64,000 nt of DNA from positions 17,194,501 through 17,258,500 of the forward strand of contig CM038908.1 in NCBI GenBank assembly GCA_021904315.1, read 5' to 3'. This document shows, in pieces, positions 48,678 to 60,683 of this stretch. The position numbers were made by a program, and so were the translations under genes. Origin of the DNA: Sphagnum magellanicum. Its lineage: Eukaryota; Streptophyta; Sphagnopsida; Sphagnales; Sphagnaceae. How positions within the stretch are numbered: position 1 is the stretch's first letter; each line of letters starts with the position of its first letter. Under the pieces are notes generated by a model. That model saw nothing but the letters and a program-made list of their open reading frames with translations, had not been told where the DNA came from and searched no databases.

Positions 48678-51331
48678 ATGGCGTTTGCCGTGGTAGTAAG
48701 CCGTATGGGAGGACCATCATTACTACCGGCTATTGGAGTGAGAGCAGCGTTCCTGCACGGCAACTCTCCTTGCAATGAGAAATGGGACAACAAATGGAAA
48801 TCGGTATGCCTTTTTTTTCCTGCTGCCTCTCAAAGACATTCCTGCTTTGCAACTCTTGGTTCCTTGTTATTACTCGTATTGAGATGATAGAAAGAGCCGA
48901 ATGATCGATGAGGTTTGTGGAAGCAGTGAGTTGATGAAGTGGAAGAAAAAGAGAGAGGTCAAAGGACTGTCAAAGACAGTGTGCAGTTAACTGAGGCATT
49001 TCCGGCATGCGTCATTTCATGCAGAATTCGTATGGACATATGGACGCAGATTCCTGCCGAAAGGTATTCTTCGTCAATCTCTTACTTTTGCTCACCCCGA
49101 TGACCATCTTTTGAGCGTTGGTGATTACAATAATGAGGTGAGGGATTTGGTCAGCATGGTAGAGTTTTTTGAATCTTCACTGATTTTCTGTCTGCAGCGA
49201 CACAGAATATACGTCAAACGGCAGAAACGAGCAGCTGAGAAGCGGACGCTGCTGGAATGGCGTTCTCTGGAGATGCATGCTGATGACTACCGAGAGGTGA
49301 TTTTGACGTATTGTCTAATTCTACTATTGTTGAGATCCGAACGCTGCAGAAATTGATTTGCACATTGCTGCAGGAGTTTGCAAAGCGAGTCGTGGGCTTT
49401 CATCATGGTTGTGATCTGGGTCAAATGACAGCTTCTGTAGGCCAGCGTTCCAAGCATCAGATCAAGAGTGCTACTCTTTACAATTGAAGTAGTGCAAACC
49501 TGAAGAACAGGACAAGTTCTGGAACTGTCAAGGAGTTTACTCTTTTTGGTATTTAAGGATATGTACACAACTGAGAGTATATAGTTTGCTTTTCACTGTC
49601 ATTTGAGGCAGGCCCAAGAAAGGAGGAAGCAGCAAGGGGAGGCCAGTTCACCAAGTCCACATGCCTCCAAATTTGGCTGGTCACGCCGCTTCGAAAAAGA
49701 GTGGCAATTCTTCCAAAAGAAACAGAAAGGCATGGATTTAGAGTCCTCCTCCTCGTATGAATGTCCTTCCGTGTTTAGCAGGATTAGAATTGTACATTTG
49801 CAGAAAATTCTGGGACCTGGCATCAGTTGTCTTTGCATGTTGGACTGTCCTTCCACCAAAGTGTTGACTAGAATGAATTACTGTGGCTATGAGTCATATG
49901 CTCATAGAACCAATCATTTTCTATTTATCACAAGGGGACAATGTATGTCTCAACTGCTTTTAGATTATCTATTTGCTGTGAAGTCTTGGGTTAGAGGCAA
50001 GGATTTTGAATCAGCTACGTGGTTGTCATATTCTGGAAATGTGACAGAAACTCAGGACCTAGACTTTCTATAATTGTTTGCCCAGATTTTGGCTGGTTAT
50101 TATATACTATGCCCACCATCAGGAGCAGATGAACTCAGTGGGTAGTCACAGCAGCTTGACACTGCTATTCATGATGAAGGTGATGGTCTGACACTTTGTG
50201 AATGACTCTCATAAGGTTGTGACTCCACTTGTTGCTGTGTTATGTTTGAATTGTTGTTGTGGAGATTTCTCTGCAATGTTTGTACTTACTTTTCATACTG
50301 GTGTCAACTTTACAGTTAAAAGATCCTATCTTCAAAACCAGTGACAACAGTTTGTGACCAATTATGGTGACTATGGGTCTCATAATGGCTGTAGACTGTC
50401 TGTATTGAATTGCTGATAGGGCACTGCACCTGGTAATGTCATTTTTCATACTAGTTGTTGTATTGCTAAGAGAAATTTTTCTCATTGGCACATCTCAGGA
50501 AGGCAAGGAGAAAAGCACCAGGAAGCAAACTCCAAGTTTTATGAACAGGATCCAGAGGAATCAACTTCTGGGCACACTAAAGAACAGAGCAGCCATGATT
50601 ACTGGAACTCGGAGGCTGGTAGATTTAAACAGCAATTCTGGAATCAAACATGGTGGGCGTTTGGGGGATCTGGGGATGCATACTGGAAAGCCAAAGCAAC
50701 CAAATGCAACCAGTCAGCTCATTCTGGAAGCTTTGGGGGTGCACATTGGCAATCTGGAGAAACTGCAGGAAGGTGTTCAGCAGACAGTGGATGGGTTAGT
50801 GAGAGTGTAGGTGCAGCATCAGATAGAGTTGCCCTTGGGCTGTCACCTGTGGGTCCCTTGACATTGAATGATGTCAAACTTGCGTAAGTTATTCTTATTG
50901 CTCATGCAAGCCCTATTTACATTTGTTTGATTCTAGTTTTGTGTTTTCTATTGGCAAAGATGTTCTTTATCTTGGATTTGCAATTTATTATTCTGTTGAA
51001 AGAGGATTACATCCTAAGAAAGAAACCATTACGATTTTCTGTGCACAGAAGGTGTGCTTTATTAACTGGTTTATCAATTTGGCACTAGCAGATTTCGTCA
51101 ATGTGCACTGAGGTGGCATCCAGATCGTCATCATGGTGAGCAGAAGGTATGGAGTTATACCCAGGACTTCCAATTGCTTTCACTTGTTTCTGGACCTGAA
51201 GCACATGTCCTCTTGGTATATGCTCCAACAGATTCCAACAGCTGATATGGGGTTCGAATTTGCAGAGCTTGGCTGAAAAGAACTTCAAACGTATTGGTGA
51301 TGCATACCGAACTCTGCGGGAGCTTTTATAA
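48678..51331 (+). CDS. Protein with a C-terminal J domain, probably organellar DnaJ-like co-chaperone
   Basis: The C-terminal exons give a compact J domain: VALGLSPVGPLTLNDVKLA / FRQCALRWHPDRHHGEQK / SLAEKNFKRIGDAYRTLRELL. The HPD triad that stimulates Hsp70 ATPase is intact. Exons supported: 48678-48803 (start), 49025-49063, 49198-49296, possibly 49374-49436, 49612 to about 49760 (donor not settled), about 50501-50884, 51092-51146 and 51266-51331. The start MAFAVVVSRMGGPSLLPAIG resembles an organelle leader. The middle is basic (KRQKRAAEKR) and then aromatic and glycine-rich (NQTWWAFGGSGDAYW), as in plant type III J proteins whose J domain is at the C end. An AATAAA lies at 51360. The dispersed repeat occurs in one intron and again just downstream. 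Subcellular site is inferred only. Confidence 0.8.
50035..50285 (+). repeat. Dispersed sense repeat, copy in the J-domain gene
   Basis: Landmarks: GAAATGTGACAGAAACTCAG, TGCCCAGATTTTGGCTG, TCAGGAGCAGATGAACTCAG, CTATTCATGATGAAGGTGAT, GACACTTTGTGAATGACTCT, CATAAGGTTGTGACTCCACT, TCTCTGCAATG. It sits between coding exons of the gene. Confidence 0.8.
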
Positions 51332-51344
51332 GCATGTGGAGTCT

Positions 51345-53500
51345 TTAGAGGTGGTAATCAATAAAACCTGGAGACAATTGCCTGGCCTCCAAATTGGTTT
51401 GTTTCTAAGTAGGACATTCTTTAATCAATTCCACTTGAATTGAATTATGTATCCCTCACATTCTTCAACCTCTCCAGAAAGGAGATGTCTTGAAATTGCA
51501 ACTCCCAAGTGTTGTAACAGGAGATTCTTGAAGCAATTGTTCTTGGATTGAGTTTCTATACTTCACATTGTTTGACCATTACCAGAAGGAGTTGCCTTGA
51601 AATGATGATGTTGATTTCAGTAAGTGTTGATCTGAAATGACTTTTTTAATTAACTATGTCTCTTATGTGCTAGCCAACATTGTGACTGGGTCCTCCTATT
51701 GCTTCTGGAAATGCAACAGAAACTCTGGATGCAGATTTTGTATAATGGTTTGCCCAGATTATGGGCTGATTAGTATACTCATTTATACCCAGTGTTGGGA
51801 CTCAGAAGCTGAAGTCAGTGGCTAGTCATGGCGGTTCATCCTGAAAGTAGTTGTTGGTTTGATACTTTTGTGAGTGACTCTCATAAGACCATGACTGCAC
51901 TCATTGTGATGTGGAGATTTATCTGCAGTTTTGATATTATAAGTTTTGTTTTATCTAGTTTTGCTTATCTGGTGCAAATGGATTGAAAGCCTGGTCCCTT
52001 GTGTCATGGAGATGATAGTGTGTTTCAAGACACAGAATGAAACATCCCCAATAGTCACCTGCTTTAAAAAAACAAGCATTTGGATTGCTGATGAGACAAA
52101 AGCTGTGTGCCTATGAGGTCTCTGTAAGATCCAGTATTGAGAACTGTAAATCTGAATGGCCTCTGTTGTAATATGAGCATTCTAGACGCCTAATCTATGG
52201 GCCAAAGTGAACCAGCACCCATCAGTGCACCATTAAGATTGGATGGTGAATGCTCAGCAAACAGTTTTCTGTGGGTTTCCACTTCCCTAGCTAACCATGA
52301 TGTCTAGCTTAGTTGCTTTTTTTACTAAATACCTTCTAACAGGGCAGCTTATGTTAGCCTCATAACTAGGAGAAGTTTCTGGAAGTTGCAATTTTTGATC
52401 AGAATCCTGAGGTTTGAGTATGTCTCAATTCAATTTTTGGAGGCAATGGTGTAGGAGTCACATCATCTGTTTGGTGGCGGGGAGATGCTTCATTGATCAT
52501 GCAACGAGATGAACAGGAAGACAAGAAGGGTGTGTGAGGACAAGAAAGGAGAGTAGCTAGCAAGTCTATCACATCAGTGAAGTAGAAGGGGAGATTGGGG
52601 GAATATTGAAGGAGAAAAGAGTACAGTAAGGAAACATAAGCTCTAGGGCAGAAGCTTTTGATACTGAGGATTCTGATTGGATGCGATATGAAGGAGCTGT
52701 TATGAGTTTGGATTAAGTCAGATATGGAGTAAGAGATGAACATGGAGGATTGACATCAAGAAGCTTTTATGGGTTTTGATCAAGTCAGATATGGATTAAG
52801 AGTGAAGATTATGAAGGGTTGATGTATCAGATTTCTGGCTATGTTCGAGAACTTCTTCATAGAATCTAGTGATTTTTTTAAAATTAAAAGAATTGATATT
52901 TGGCAAATTTTGCACACTGAGAAAAAGGGAGTTTGTGACAAATTGTTGTTCCTTTTCATTCTTTCTTTGAGGTTGAAAGCAGAAGGAAAAACACACTGCG
53001 ACTCCGAAAGGGGTGAAGGGGAGTTTGGTCGGGGTGGGTGTGGTGTGGTGTGGTGGGAGCCATTCCTGTCATCTTCCAGAACAGCTGGCAAGTTTCTATT
53101 GGCTGGTTCGATATTGCGACCACTTTTCACGCTCCCCGACTCCCAATTGCGATTCCATCTCACGTTTAGTACATTCCACGAAGTCAACCTATCAGCGGAC
53201 AGAGAACCTGACATTGTAGGATCGAATAGAGCATCAAGCTGCCGACATGTCTCATCACTTCGGGTGTTTTTAAAAATTAAAAACAGGTAAATTCAAGGAC
53301 ATCCAACCGTCGAAAATTCAATCCAAGAGAGCACGTTGAGCGTCCGCTTTCAGGTCGATACAACTGTTGCTGCTCCTGGAGCCGTTTTTCGTTTGTGTTT
53401 TTTTTTTGTTGTTACGATCACCGGGCGTGTGTTTGCTGGTGCTGCTCCTTGCGCTCCTGCCCTCCTTCTTTTTCTCTTCGTTCTCTTCTCACGTTGTGCT
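51345..53500. other. Spacer between the J-domain and FHA genes
   Basis: Contains one dispersed-repeat copy (51.67-51.94 kb) and a 68-bp direct duplication around AAGTCAGATATGGA (52714 and 52782). From about 52.97 kb G+C content rises toward the FHA promoter, with a GGTGTGGTGTGGTGTGG run at about 53036-53055. Open frames here lack recognisable domains. Confidence 0.55.
51665..51940 (+). repeat. Dispersed sense repeat, copy just 3' of the J-domain gene
   Basis: Among the fullest copies: TGCTAGCCAACATTGTGACT, TTGCTTCTGGAAATGCAACA, GTTTGCCCAGATTATGGGCT, GAAGTCAGTGGCTAGTCATG, GAGTGACTCTCATAAGACCA, ATGACTGCACTCATTG. It starts about 330 bases after the stop codon, in the direction of the gene. Confidence 0.8.
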
Positions 53501-53518
53501 TCTGCGTACCGTGTTGTG

Positions 53519-53553
<35 letters not shown>
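53519..53553 (+). repeat. (GA)n microsatellite in the 5' leader of the FHA gene
   Basis: About 16 GA units lie 65 bases before the FHA-protein ATG. The position matches the GA/CT tracts at the other gene starts in this window, so it is probably part of the leader or core promoter. Confidence 0.6.
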
Positions 53554-53556
<3 letters not shown>

Positions 53557-53616
53557 TCGAAAACGAGCGTCAAGAAGAAAGATAAGCGTTGAGTTTATTT
53601 CTAGTTTTGTAAAATC

Positions 53617-55787
53617 ATGCACACACTTGTGGCTGGGCCTGCTGCCCAGCTTTCTGTTTCTCTTGTTGTTGTGCCGCGTTCGCCCGTGATTGAGGTTGCG
53701 GCTACCAGAAGATCCTCTGCTGTTGCTGGTGCTGCGGCTTCTGCTGGTTCGGGTTCTGGTTCTGTTGTCCGCATCCGGAGGTCTGCGGCAATCGACAGGC
53801 TCGGCACCAAGCATGTATCTTCTTTGGGGAAACCCTTGCGGCAGCTAGCCGGGCTTCGGATATCGGCTTTGCAAGCCTCCGAAAAGAGCGTCAGATGGAT
53901 TCTCGATCCTGTCGGTGAGTTGGTGTGAGTTTTGCTAGAATCTCTGCTATACTCGCGCTTCAGCAAAGTCACTGCAATTTTGGATTCATGTTGACGGGAA
54001 TTGCGATGTAGGAAAGGAAGCTATGAGGGAATTGAAGGTCAGAGATATATGTCTTCAACATTGTGGTACACTGAGAGTCAAGACTTTTAGGAATATTGAT
54101 ATGAAGAAGGAAGGGATGATCCATGATTTCACATAGTATTCCTGTTTTCTGCTTGTTTTGACCAACAAGCAGAAAAGGATGAAGAGCAGCATTTTACCAC
54201 AGGATGCATGTTTATGTGATGGGAGTATCAAGAACGATTTTGTGGTCTATTCAGATGTTTTGGGAAGCTGATGTGGTTTTTTTGTGTGCAGGGGATGGGG
54301 ATACAAGCCATCTTGATGAACCTGTGCCTCTGCCTGGGTCCTTTGAATTAGTTCTAGTGAGTTCTGGTACCTTGCTTTGTGGCACATTGAGGAACTTTGA
54401 GTTCAGAAATTCTTTTTATTTCTTACTCATCATGTCTGGAGTTGGGGGTTTATCCTATGGTACCAGGAGGAAATGCTTAGTGATCAATCTAAGTGCTGGC
54501 AGAGCTTTGTTTAGGGCATATGGGCCTGTCACTCACAGTCAATGTGGTGTATTCAATTTCACAAACCAGTTGGAGTATGGAGATTGCTGATGGTATCTCT
54601 GTTTTATGCTCAATTGTTCACTCTTTTCTTCTGCAGGATGCTGCCACTGTGGGACGTGTGGCTGAAAAAGCTGATATTGTTATTCCAGTTGCAACAGGTA
54701 AGAATCATTTGCTTTGTCTATGAGGTATCCTATGCAGCACCTAATGTGGGAGCAGCTTACTTGTACAAGAAGTTCAACATTCAATGTCCAAATGTTGAAG
54801 AACTTTAAAAACCTCTCTGTGGGATCTAACACTGACCTAAAATGCTTGATTAGGAGACATTTATCTCCTCCTATCAAGGCCTGCCATTAAAAAGTATGCA
54901 TGCACATAAGACCTTTGTGAATCATTATTCTGACTTAATCACAATTTGGCTTTCTTACTTCTATCAGTACAGTAGTTAGTTTAGGTTCTGTTTGTTCTTT
55001 GTGGAGGATCAGTGTGCTGCAGAGAAAGCATCAAGATACTGGTTGAGCTACAGACTGATTCTCAGTACTTGTGTACTGTATGTTTCAGTGTCTGGCCTTC
55101 ATGCTCGATTGGAGAAAAGGGATGGACAACTGTATGTAACAGACCTTGACAGCACAAATGGCACGTATGTAGATAACAAGCAAATCAGGCCTGGAGCTGT
55201 GACCCTTGTGTCACCGGGAAGCAATGTTACTTTTGGTTAGTATTAATCTCAAGTGCTTACTAGAAGCATAGTTGTCATCCCTGACAGGCAAGGCACTGAA
55301 TGAGCAGCTGTGATGTTGTAAACCCAAAGTCTCACCTGAAATACACCCTTGACATTCAAGAACACTATCCCTAGGGTTCTTTCTTGCAATGTGATGTATC
55401 ACCCAGTCTTTATGGTTCCACCTTGATCAAAAGTGTAAATTTTAAAGTTGACAGACACAGGACAGTCAGGGTCCAGTCTCAACTTCTATTTTTTATTGAA
55501 CTATGAATGCTTGACGTTGAGATTCATGATGGCAGTTCTGGAGCACCATCATTTATCATAGAAAATCCTCACGTGAGGTTATCTGCCTTCATCAAAGAAA
55601 GGTTGGGAGATTGCTAACAGTTTTTAGAAAGAAAGAAACAGAATGTTGGAGCTTACAGTAGATCAATCTCACTGTGCATCCACCAGTATAACTCAAACTT
55701 TCATGTTTCTCTTCAGGTGATTCGCATTTGGCAGTGTATCAAATTTCAAGAGTGGAGAGTTCTGACGATGAAGAGGTGCAATCTTAG
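53617..55787 (+). CDS. FHA-domain protein with plastid-type leader
   Basis: Five exons (53617-53914, 54292-54350, 54637-54697, 55089-55235, 55717-55787) join in phase to 211 residues, close to the length of Arabidopsis At2g21530, the nearest relative I recognise. The FHA fold is complete: VGR and EKADIVIPVA, then VSGLHARLEKRDGQLYV, then TDLDSTNGTYVDNKQI. The phosphothreonine-contacting GR, S-x-x-H and NGT residues are all present. FHA domains bind phosphothreonine peptides. The first 60 residues are rich in Ala, Ser and Val with Arg and almost no acid, as in a transit peptide; the tail is acidic (ESSDDEEVQS). The exon 2 donor (TTA/GTTCTA) is weak but is the one the phase demands. Partner proteins are unknown. 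Confidence 0.88.
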
Positions 55788-55789
55788 CA

Positions 55790-58700
55790 GTTCAGCTACT
55801 ATGCCAGCACAGAATTGCACTTGTAATCATTCTAGGCCTCTAGATCCATGCAACTACCAGGGACCGGCATGTTGAGCCAAAAAAGGGGTTTGGAGAGTTG
55901 GGGAAGTGAAATGGTATTTCTTCTGAGCAAGTTTTTTGTTGGTTTTTATAACTCATCTGGATTGCCAAGACTTCAATTGGATGCCTGGCAATCCTTCGGA
56001 CAAGAGATTTATGTATGAGGTGGGTGCTTTTTGTTATTATTTAAGTATGTTTGTCTTTGTGTTCTTTCAACTCTTTCATTTACACATCTTTCACATGCTG
56101 CATCTTCTGTTCAAAGTGTTACTGGCTTGTAGACAGATTAATTTTCGGTCTCGGGACCTAGAAGAATAGGGATATGATGCATTGACAGGTAGACATGGAT
56201 GAAGGAAGAGATAAATTTGATAACATACAGATATACACACCCAACTACATAACCTGGCGTTGTCTTACAACTCAAGTATAGGATGCTTCTGGATTGATGT
56301 TACCAGCTTCAAGCACATTGCCTATTGGCTTGAACTCATGGTTACCTTGCACTTGGTCATGTTTCAATACACAACTAGGGTTTCAATGTTTCCCATTAGA
56401 CTCAACACAGCTGTAGTTGGTTCACTGGGTAAATTGGCCATCTAAAGTGTTGCAATGGTGGAGCTTTCAGGTCCTAGGGGAAGGGGCATGTGCATTGCAC
56501 CTATTGTGGTGGTATCCAACTCCACAAGGCCCTTGTAACCTCAAGGTGTGTGCAACACTCAGCCAGACTTAAGATGTATTGTTCTTCTTGTTGTGATTGT
56601 GCAAGATAATGGTTCCATGATAATGCATCCTTTGAAGATGGGATCTCTTATATTCTCAAGAAGTTAATATGGTTATAATCAAGTGGGGGAATTTCCCAAA
56701 ACGTGGGGCTAGACTCACTGAGAACCTGATCTAGGCCCCTTATTTTGAGGATGCCCCTACCCAAGGGCTTTACATTACAGTTTACTTTGGTTGTCTTGGC
56801 AAACTTAATAAAATGTCGGTCATGATGCATTGATCCCAACTTGAATCAAACTTGCAACAGAAGTCAAGGATGGATTGAGGTTGCAAAAATTCAAGCATGT
56901 GGGATTAATGACCTACGTGTGATAAATATCTTAAGAAGTACTAAAGATTGCAGACCACCTACAATTAAATTTGTGTTAGTTCTAGGTAAAACCAATCGCA
57001 AGAATAACTTTGGTCATATCCTTGTGTCAATCACAAAGTACTAGACCTTGACTAGCCACCATAGTGGGTGTAGACACCCATATGACCTCATCTACCCAAA
57101 GCAAAGTTCAATGTGTTGGATATCACTCAATAGAACAAATGTTGCACAAGCTTATTAGGCCAACACTAGAGAATGATACAAATCAATGTGAATAATAGCT
57201 ATGGTCACATTCACGATCTGTGACCACAAGAGTCACATGCATGGTGGCAGCTAATAACAGCCCAATTGATTTCATTAGTTGTGATAGTGAAGGTCAACAA
57301 TGTGCATTCTGATTTTCTAATAGCTTAAAGACACAACTGGCACAATGTAGACAATATTCACAGGATCCACATTTAAGAAACTTATATTGTTACAAAAACA
57401 AAAGCACAAAAGAAAATTCAAACAAAATGTCAGGTAAGCAAAGAATTCAAGACTCTAATGTCTTGCAAAGTTAATTCAACTTAGAAATTGCAACTCAAAT
57501 TAAAGACCATCCATGCTTTTCAAACGCAAAAAACTGAACTGAAGAAAGTCCCTTTTCCAAATCATCCTTGTCTTACAACAGATAGAACAAGAGACACACT
57601 CTTCCACCACTTGCAAAGTTGACAAATAGGATCAGAGTTGAAGACAAGATTACTAAATCTGTAGCCAAAATAGATGCCGTTGCAAATAGTAATAGTTTAT
57701 TACTTTGGATATTGGTTTGCAAGTAGCTTTAGGATTTATAGAACTCCATAACAGCATGCCTTTTAAGCAAGCCATATATAGCAAGCATGTTTGGCAACAA
57801 CTTTCAACAAAATCTCACATTTACCTCTAGGGCTTTACTTTAGATGTTGGAAATTAAACACTTCTGCATTGGATACACATTTCCATGCTGAAGAAATTTT
57901 ATCGAATTACATCCAAATGTGCAAACCAACCTCAACCAAACCCAGCACAACTCAACCCTTGACTGTTGTGTAGCTAACAAAATTGGCACTAAAGAAGTTC
58001 TATTCAATCACATCCAAGTGTGCAAGCCAGCCTCAACCAAACCCAACACAACTCAACCCTTTCCTCTTGTGTAGCTAACAAAATTGGCACTCAAAATATT
58101 CTATTCAATCACATCCAAATGTGGATGCCAGCATCTACCAAACCCAACACAACTGAACCCTTTCCTGTTGTGTAGCTAACAAAATTAGCATTAAAGAAAT
58201 TTTATTCAATCACATCCAAATGCGCAACCCAGTCTCAACTAAACGCAACACAACTCAACCCTTGCCTGTTGTGTAGCTAACAAAATTGGCATTAAAGAAA
58301 TTTTCAATCACATCCAAATGTGCAAACCAACTTCAACCAAACCCAACACAACACAACCCTTGCCTGTCGTGTAGCCAAAAAAATTGGAATAAAAGAATTG
58401 GAAGCGACTTCTTGTTAAATCAATGTTGCATGGCCTCTGAATACAACTTGATTGAGCCCTTCATCACAGAAAGTTCTGAATGAATATGAGAAAATAGCAA
58501 AAGACTATTGTGCTTTGGACAATTAGAGATTTGTCTGTGCCAAGTTGTACATAACAACCTCAGGGGAATTGTGTAGTGTATTTGGAGGGCTTGCCTTACC
58601 AGGCAGAATTTCCCACTTCAGCTTGGAGTGGGAGATTTCATGTAAGATCCCTGGAGGCTCTTCACAAAGCTCCTTAGTTGTTATACTGACTTTTGCCCTG

Positions 58701-59700
58701 GACCGAGGGCAGAGCCTCAGTTCACAAGACAGAAGGCACTAGCAGCAATGCAACAACAATGCCTTCCCTTATACATGACAGCAGTGCCTTCCCCTGTACA
58801 TAAGCTCTTCTTCTTCACAGATCAGTTTCACCCAGGATGTTGGGATCTCTAAGATTTGGATGCAATGAAATACAGACACATAAACCATAAGTTCTTGTGA
58901 CAAATGCTTTCTTTGAATGCAATGTATGCATTCATCTGGCGCAACATTATGAACAATTTCTGCAAACAATACAAACACGCGCCCGCGCTCTTTGATGTGC
59001 CATTTCTGATGATGTCTATGTTAGCAAGCAGGAAGGGCTAGCTGTCTTTGAAAAATTGCTGCTAGCAACAACATCAACAACTAATGTCTCACCTATTTTT
59101 TCTTCCAAGCTTCTGTGAAGCGAAGCCGTCGAACCGCACAGCTCGAAAAATACACTGACAGATCGTGCGAGATCAAGATCCAGACGCAAAGCACCGGAAT
59201 TGAATATGTGCTTGAATGGTTCAGTCCCGCTGGAACACACAATAATTGTATCCAAGAAGAGGATACAAGCGCTGAGAGGAAACGACAAACATCCTTTCTT
59301 GCTCCTCCTCCTCCTCCTCCTCATGAACCAAAAAAATGGACTTCAAGCTCTCCTGGTGCAGAAAACTCGATAATGCAGAGGAGAAAACGCACCCGTCAAC
59401 AGTTTTTTCTTCAGAAAAAACGAAAAACTCTCGTCGTTTGCATCCCCTGCTTGATTCTCTCTCGGTTGTTGCTTGCACTTGTGGAGGTACTTACAAGGGC
59501 TATGGCGGTCGAGGGTCGAGAATTCGAGATCGTAGACGTCGAGACGGGAGGGAAAGCGAAGAAGGTGCGGCAATCATCAGACATGCGCTTGTCGTCAAGA
59601 GAACAGACTCCGCAACGCTGCTGTTCACCATCTGCCTATTGATCGTGCAGCAGGTACTTACTACTTACAACGACGCCGGTGACCGGAAAGCACAACAGTA
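55790..59700. other. Spacer between the FHA and RBR genes
   Basis: Holds the 101-bp array. The rest is non-genic to about 59.0 kb. From 59.05 kb, composition becomes GC-richer with long open frames on both strands (for example 59115-59642), but no domain or family is recognisable; most likely distal RBR promoter or an unrecognised leader exon. Confidence 0.5.
57905..58395 (+). repeat. 101-bp tandem array, about five units
   Basis: The phrase CATCCAAATG recurs at 57910, 58011, 58112, 58213 and 58311, so the period is 101, 101, 101 and 98. Each unit contains CAACACAACTCAACCCTT, TGTTGTGTAGCTAACAAAAT and TTCAATCACATCCAA. Units are about 85-90 percent alike. No coding sense; it looks like a young minisatellite. 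Confidence 0.9.
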
Positions 59701-59711
59701 CGACTACGAAT

Positions 59712-59770
59712 GCGCGGGAAAACAACACGATCGGGCTGGCGTGGGTGTTGTGACGACGGAGTTTCCCGCC
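59712..59770. promoter_or_regulatory. Paired, opposed E2F-type sites upstream of RBR
   Basis: GCGCGGGAAA at 59712-59721 (complement TTTCCCGCGC) and TTTCCCGCC at 59762-59770 both fit the E2F consensus TTTSSCGS in opposite orientation, 40 bases apart. They lie about 0.9 kb before the RBR ATG and just upstream of a GA-rich leader-like tract (about 59842-59882). Plant RBR genes are known E2F targets, so feedback control is a natural reading. Function is inferred. Confidence 0.6.
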
Positions 59771-59841
59771 ATCGCGAGTCTGCATCCCGCCGGTGAGGTT
59801 TGCGCACCCAGGGTCCCACCGCAAATCGCGTGGACAGTAGC

Positions 59842-59882
59842 GAGAGAGAGAGGGAGAGAGAGGAAGAGAGAGGAAGAGAGAC
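59842..59882 (+). repeat. GA-rich tract in the presumed RBR 5' leader
   Basis: A 40-base purine tract of GAGAGA and GAAGAGA units. Similar tracts stand at the 5' ends of the helicase, FHA and DUF2993 genes. A second short one is at about 60192-60206. Probably core promoter or untranslated leader. The open frames across 59.1-60.0 kb on both strands show no recognisable protein. Confidence 0.45.
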
Positions 59883-60683
59883 AGACACAACAGACAGAAG
59901 CCCAGGAGGCATCATCATCGCTAAGTATGCCGTTTTTCTTCTTCGACCATTCTTCTTCTGCGCTTGCCTCCAGTTGTGACTGACGCGAATTCATCAGACC
60001 GGTTTGGCTCATCTCTGTTCTCGTTCCTTTCACCTGTTCTGGCGAGATTTTGCACTGCGTCTAATCGATCTTCTTCCTCGGTAGAAAGAGGTTTTCAGAA
60101 GCGGCCTTTCCTTTCTTTCCTGGTTCCTCGGTACTTATTATTTATCCCAGGTTTGTTTTCTGGTCTGTCGGCATTTGCTCACATGCGCAGGGAGGAGAGA
60201 GAGAGAATCAGATGATCTTGTTCGGAAGCACTTGCCAGCAGCGAGAGACTTAGGATGTGCGAGAAGAACATGACGGGATTGTGATCACAATCGGTGTTAT
60301 TGTGGACAGTAGTGGTGCCGTTGTTCTGCTGCATCATCGCCGGTGTTGCGGAGATGGTTTGGGATTAGAATAGTCCTTTTGTCAAACGTAACATTGTCAG
60401 GGGACTATAGACAAGAGCGATTTGGGAGTAAAGCTTCCTTCATCGGAGCATGGCCGATGTGGTGGTCGAGGGCTGCTGCAGATATCGGGCGCATCTATGT
60501 GACAGTGGCTCTCGAGGGTTAGGAGGAGAAGCTTCTCTTCTTTCCTTCAACAGCAATCCGACCGCACGATTGCTCTTCTTTTCTCCCAACCACAGTAGGA
60601 GCTTCTAAGAGAATGTGAGAATAATAGCAGGGAGGGCGAATTCTAGGGTGTAACGTTATTGAGCCTCTCGTGGATTTGTAGTC

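Noticed and set aside
52780-53214. 144-codon minus-strand frame with partner plus frames
   Set aside because: No domain, no splice context and compositionally unremarkable; probably chance in a GC-richer promoter flank.
53350-53814. 154-codon minus-strand frame with Leu-Ser and Arg runs
   Set aside because: It is produced by the GA microsatellite and by the complement of FHA exon 1; no family resemblance.
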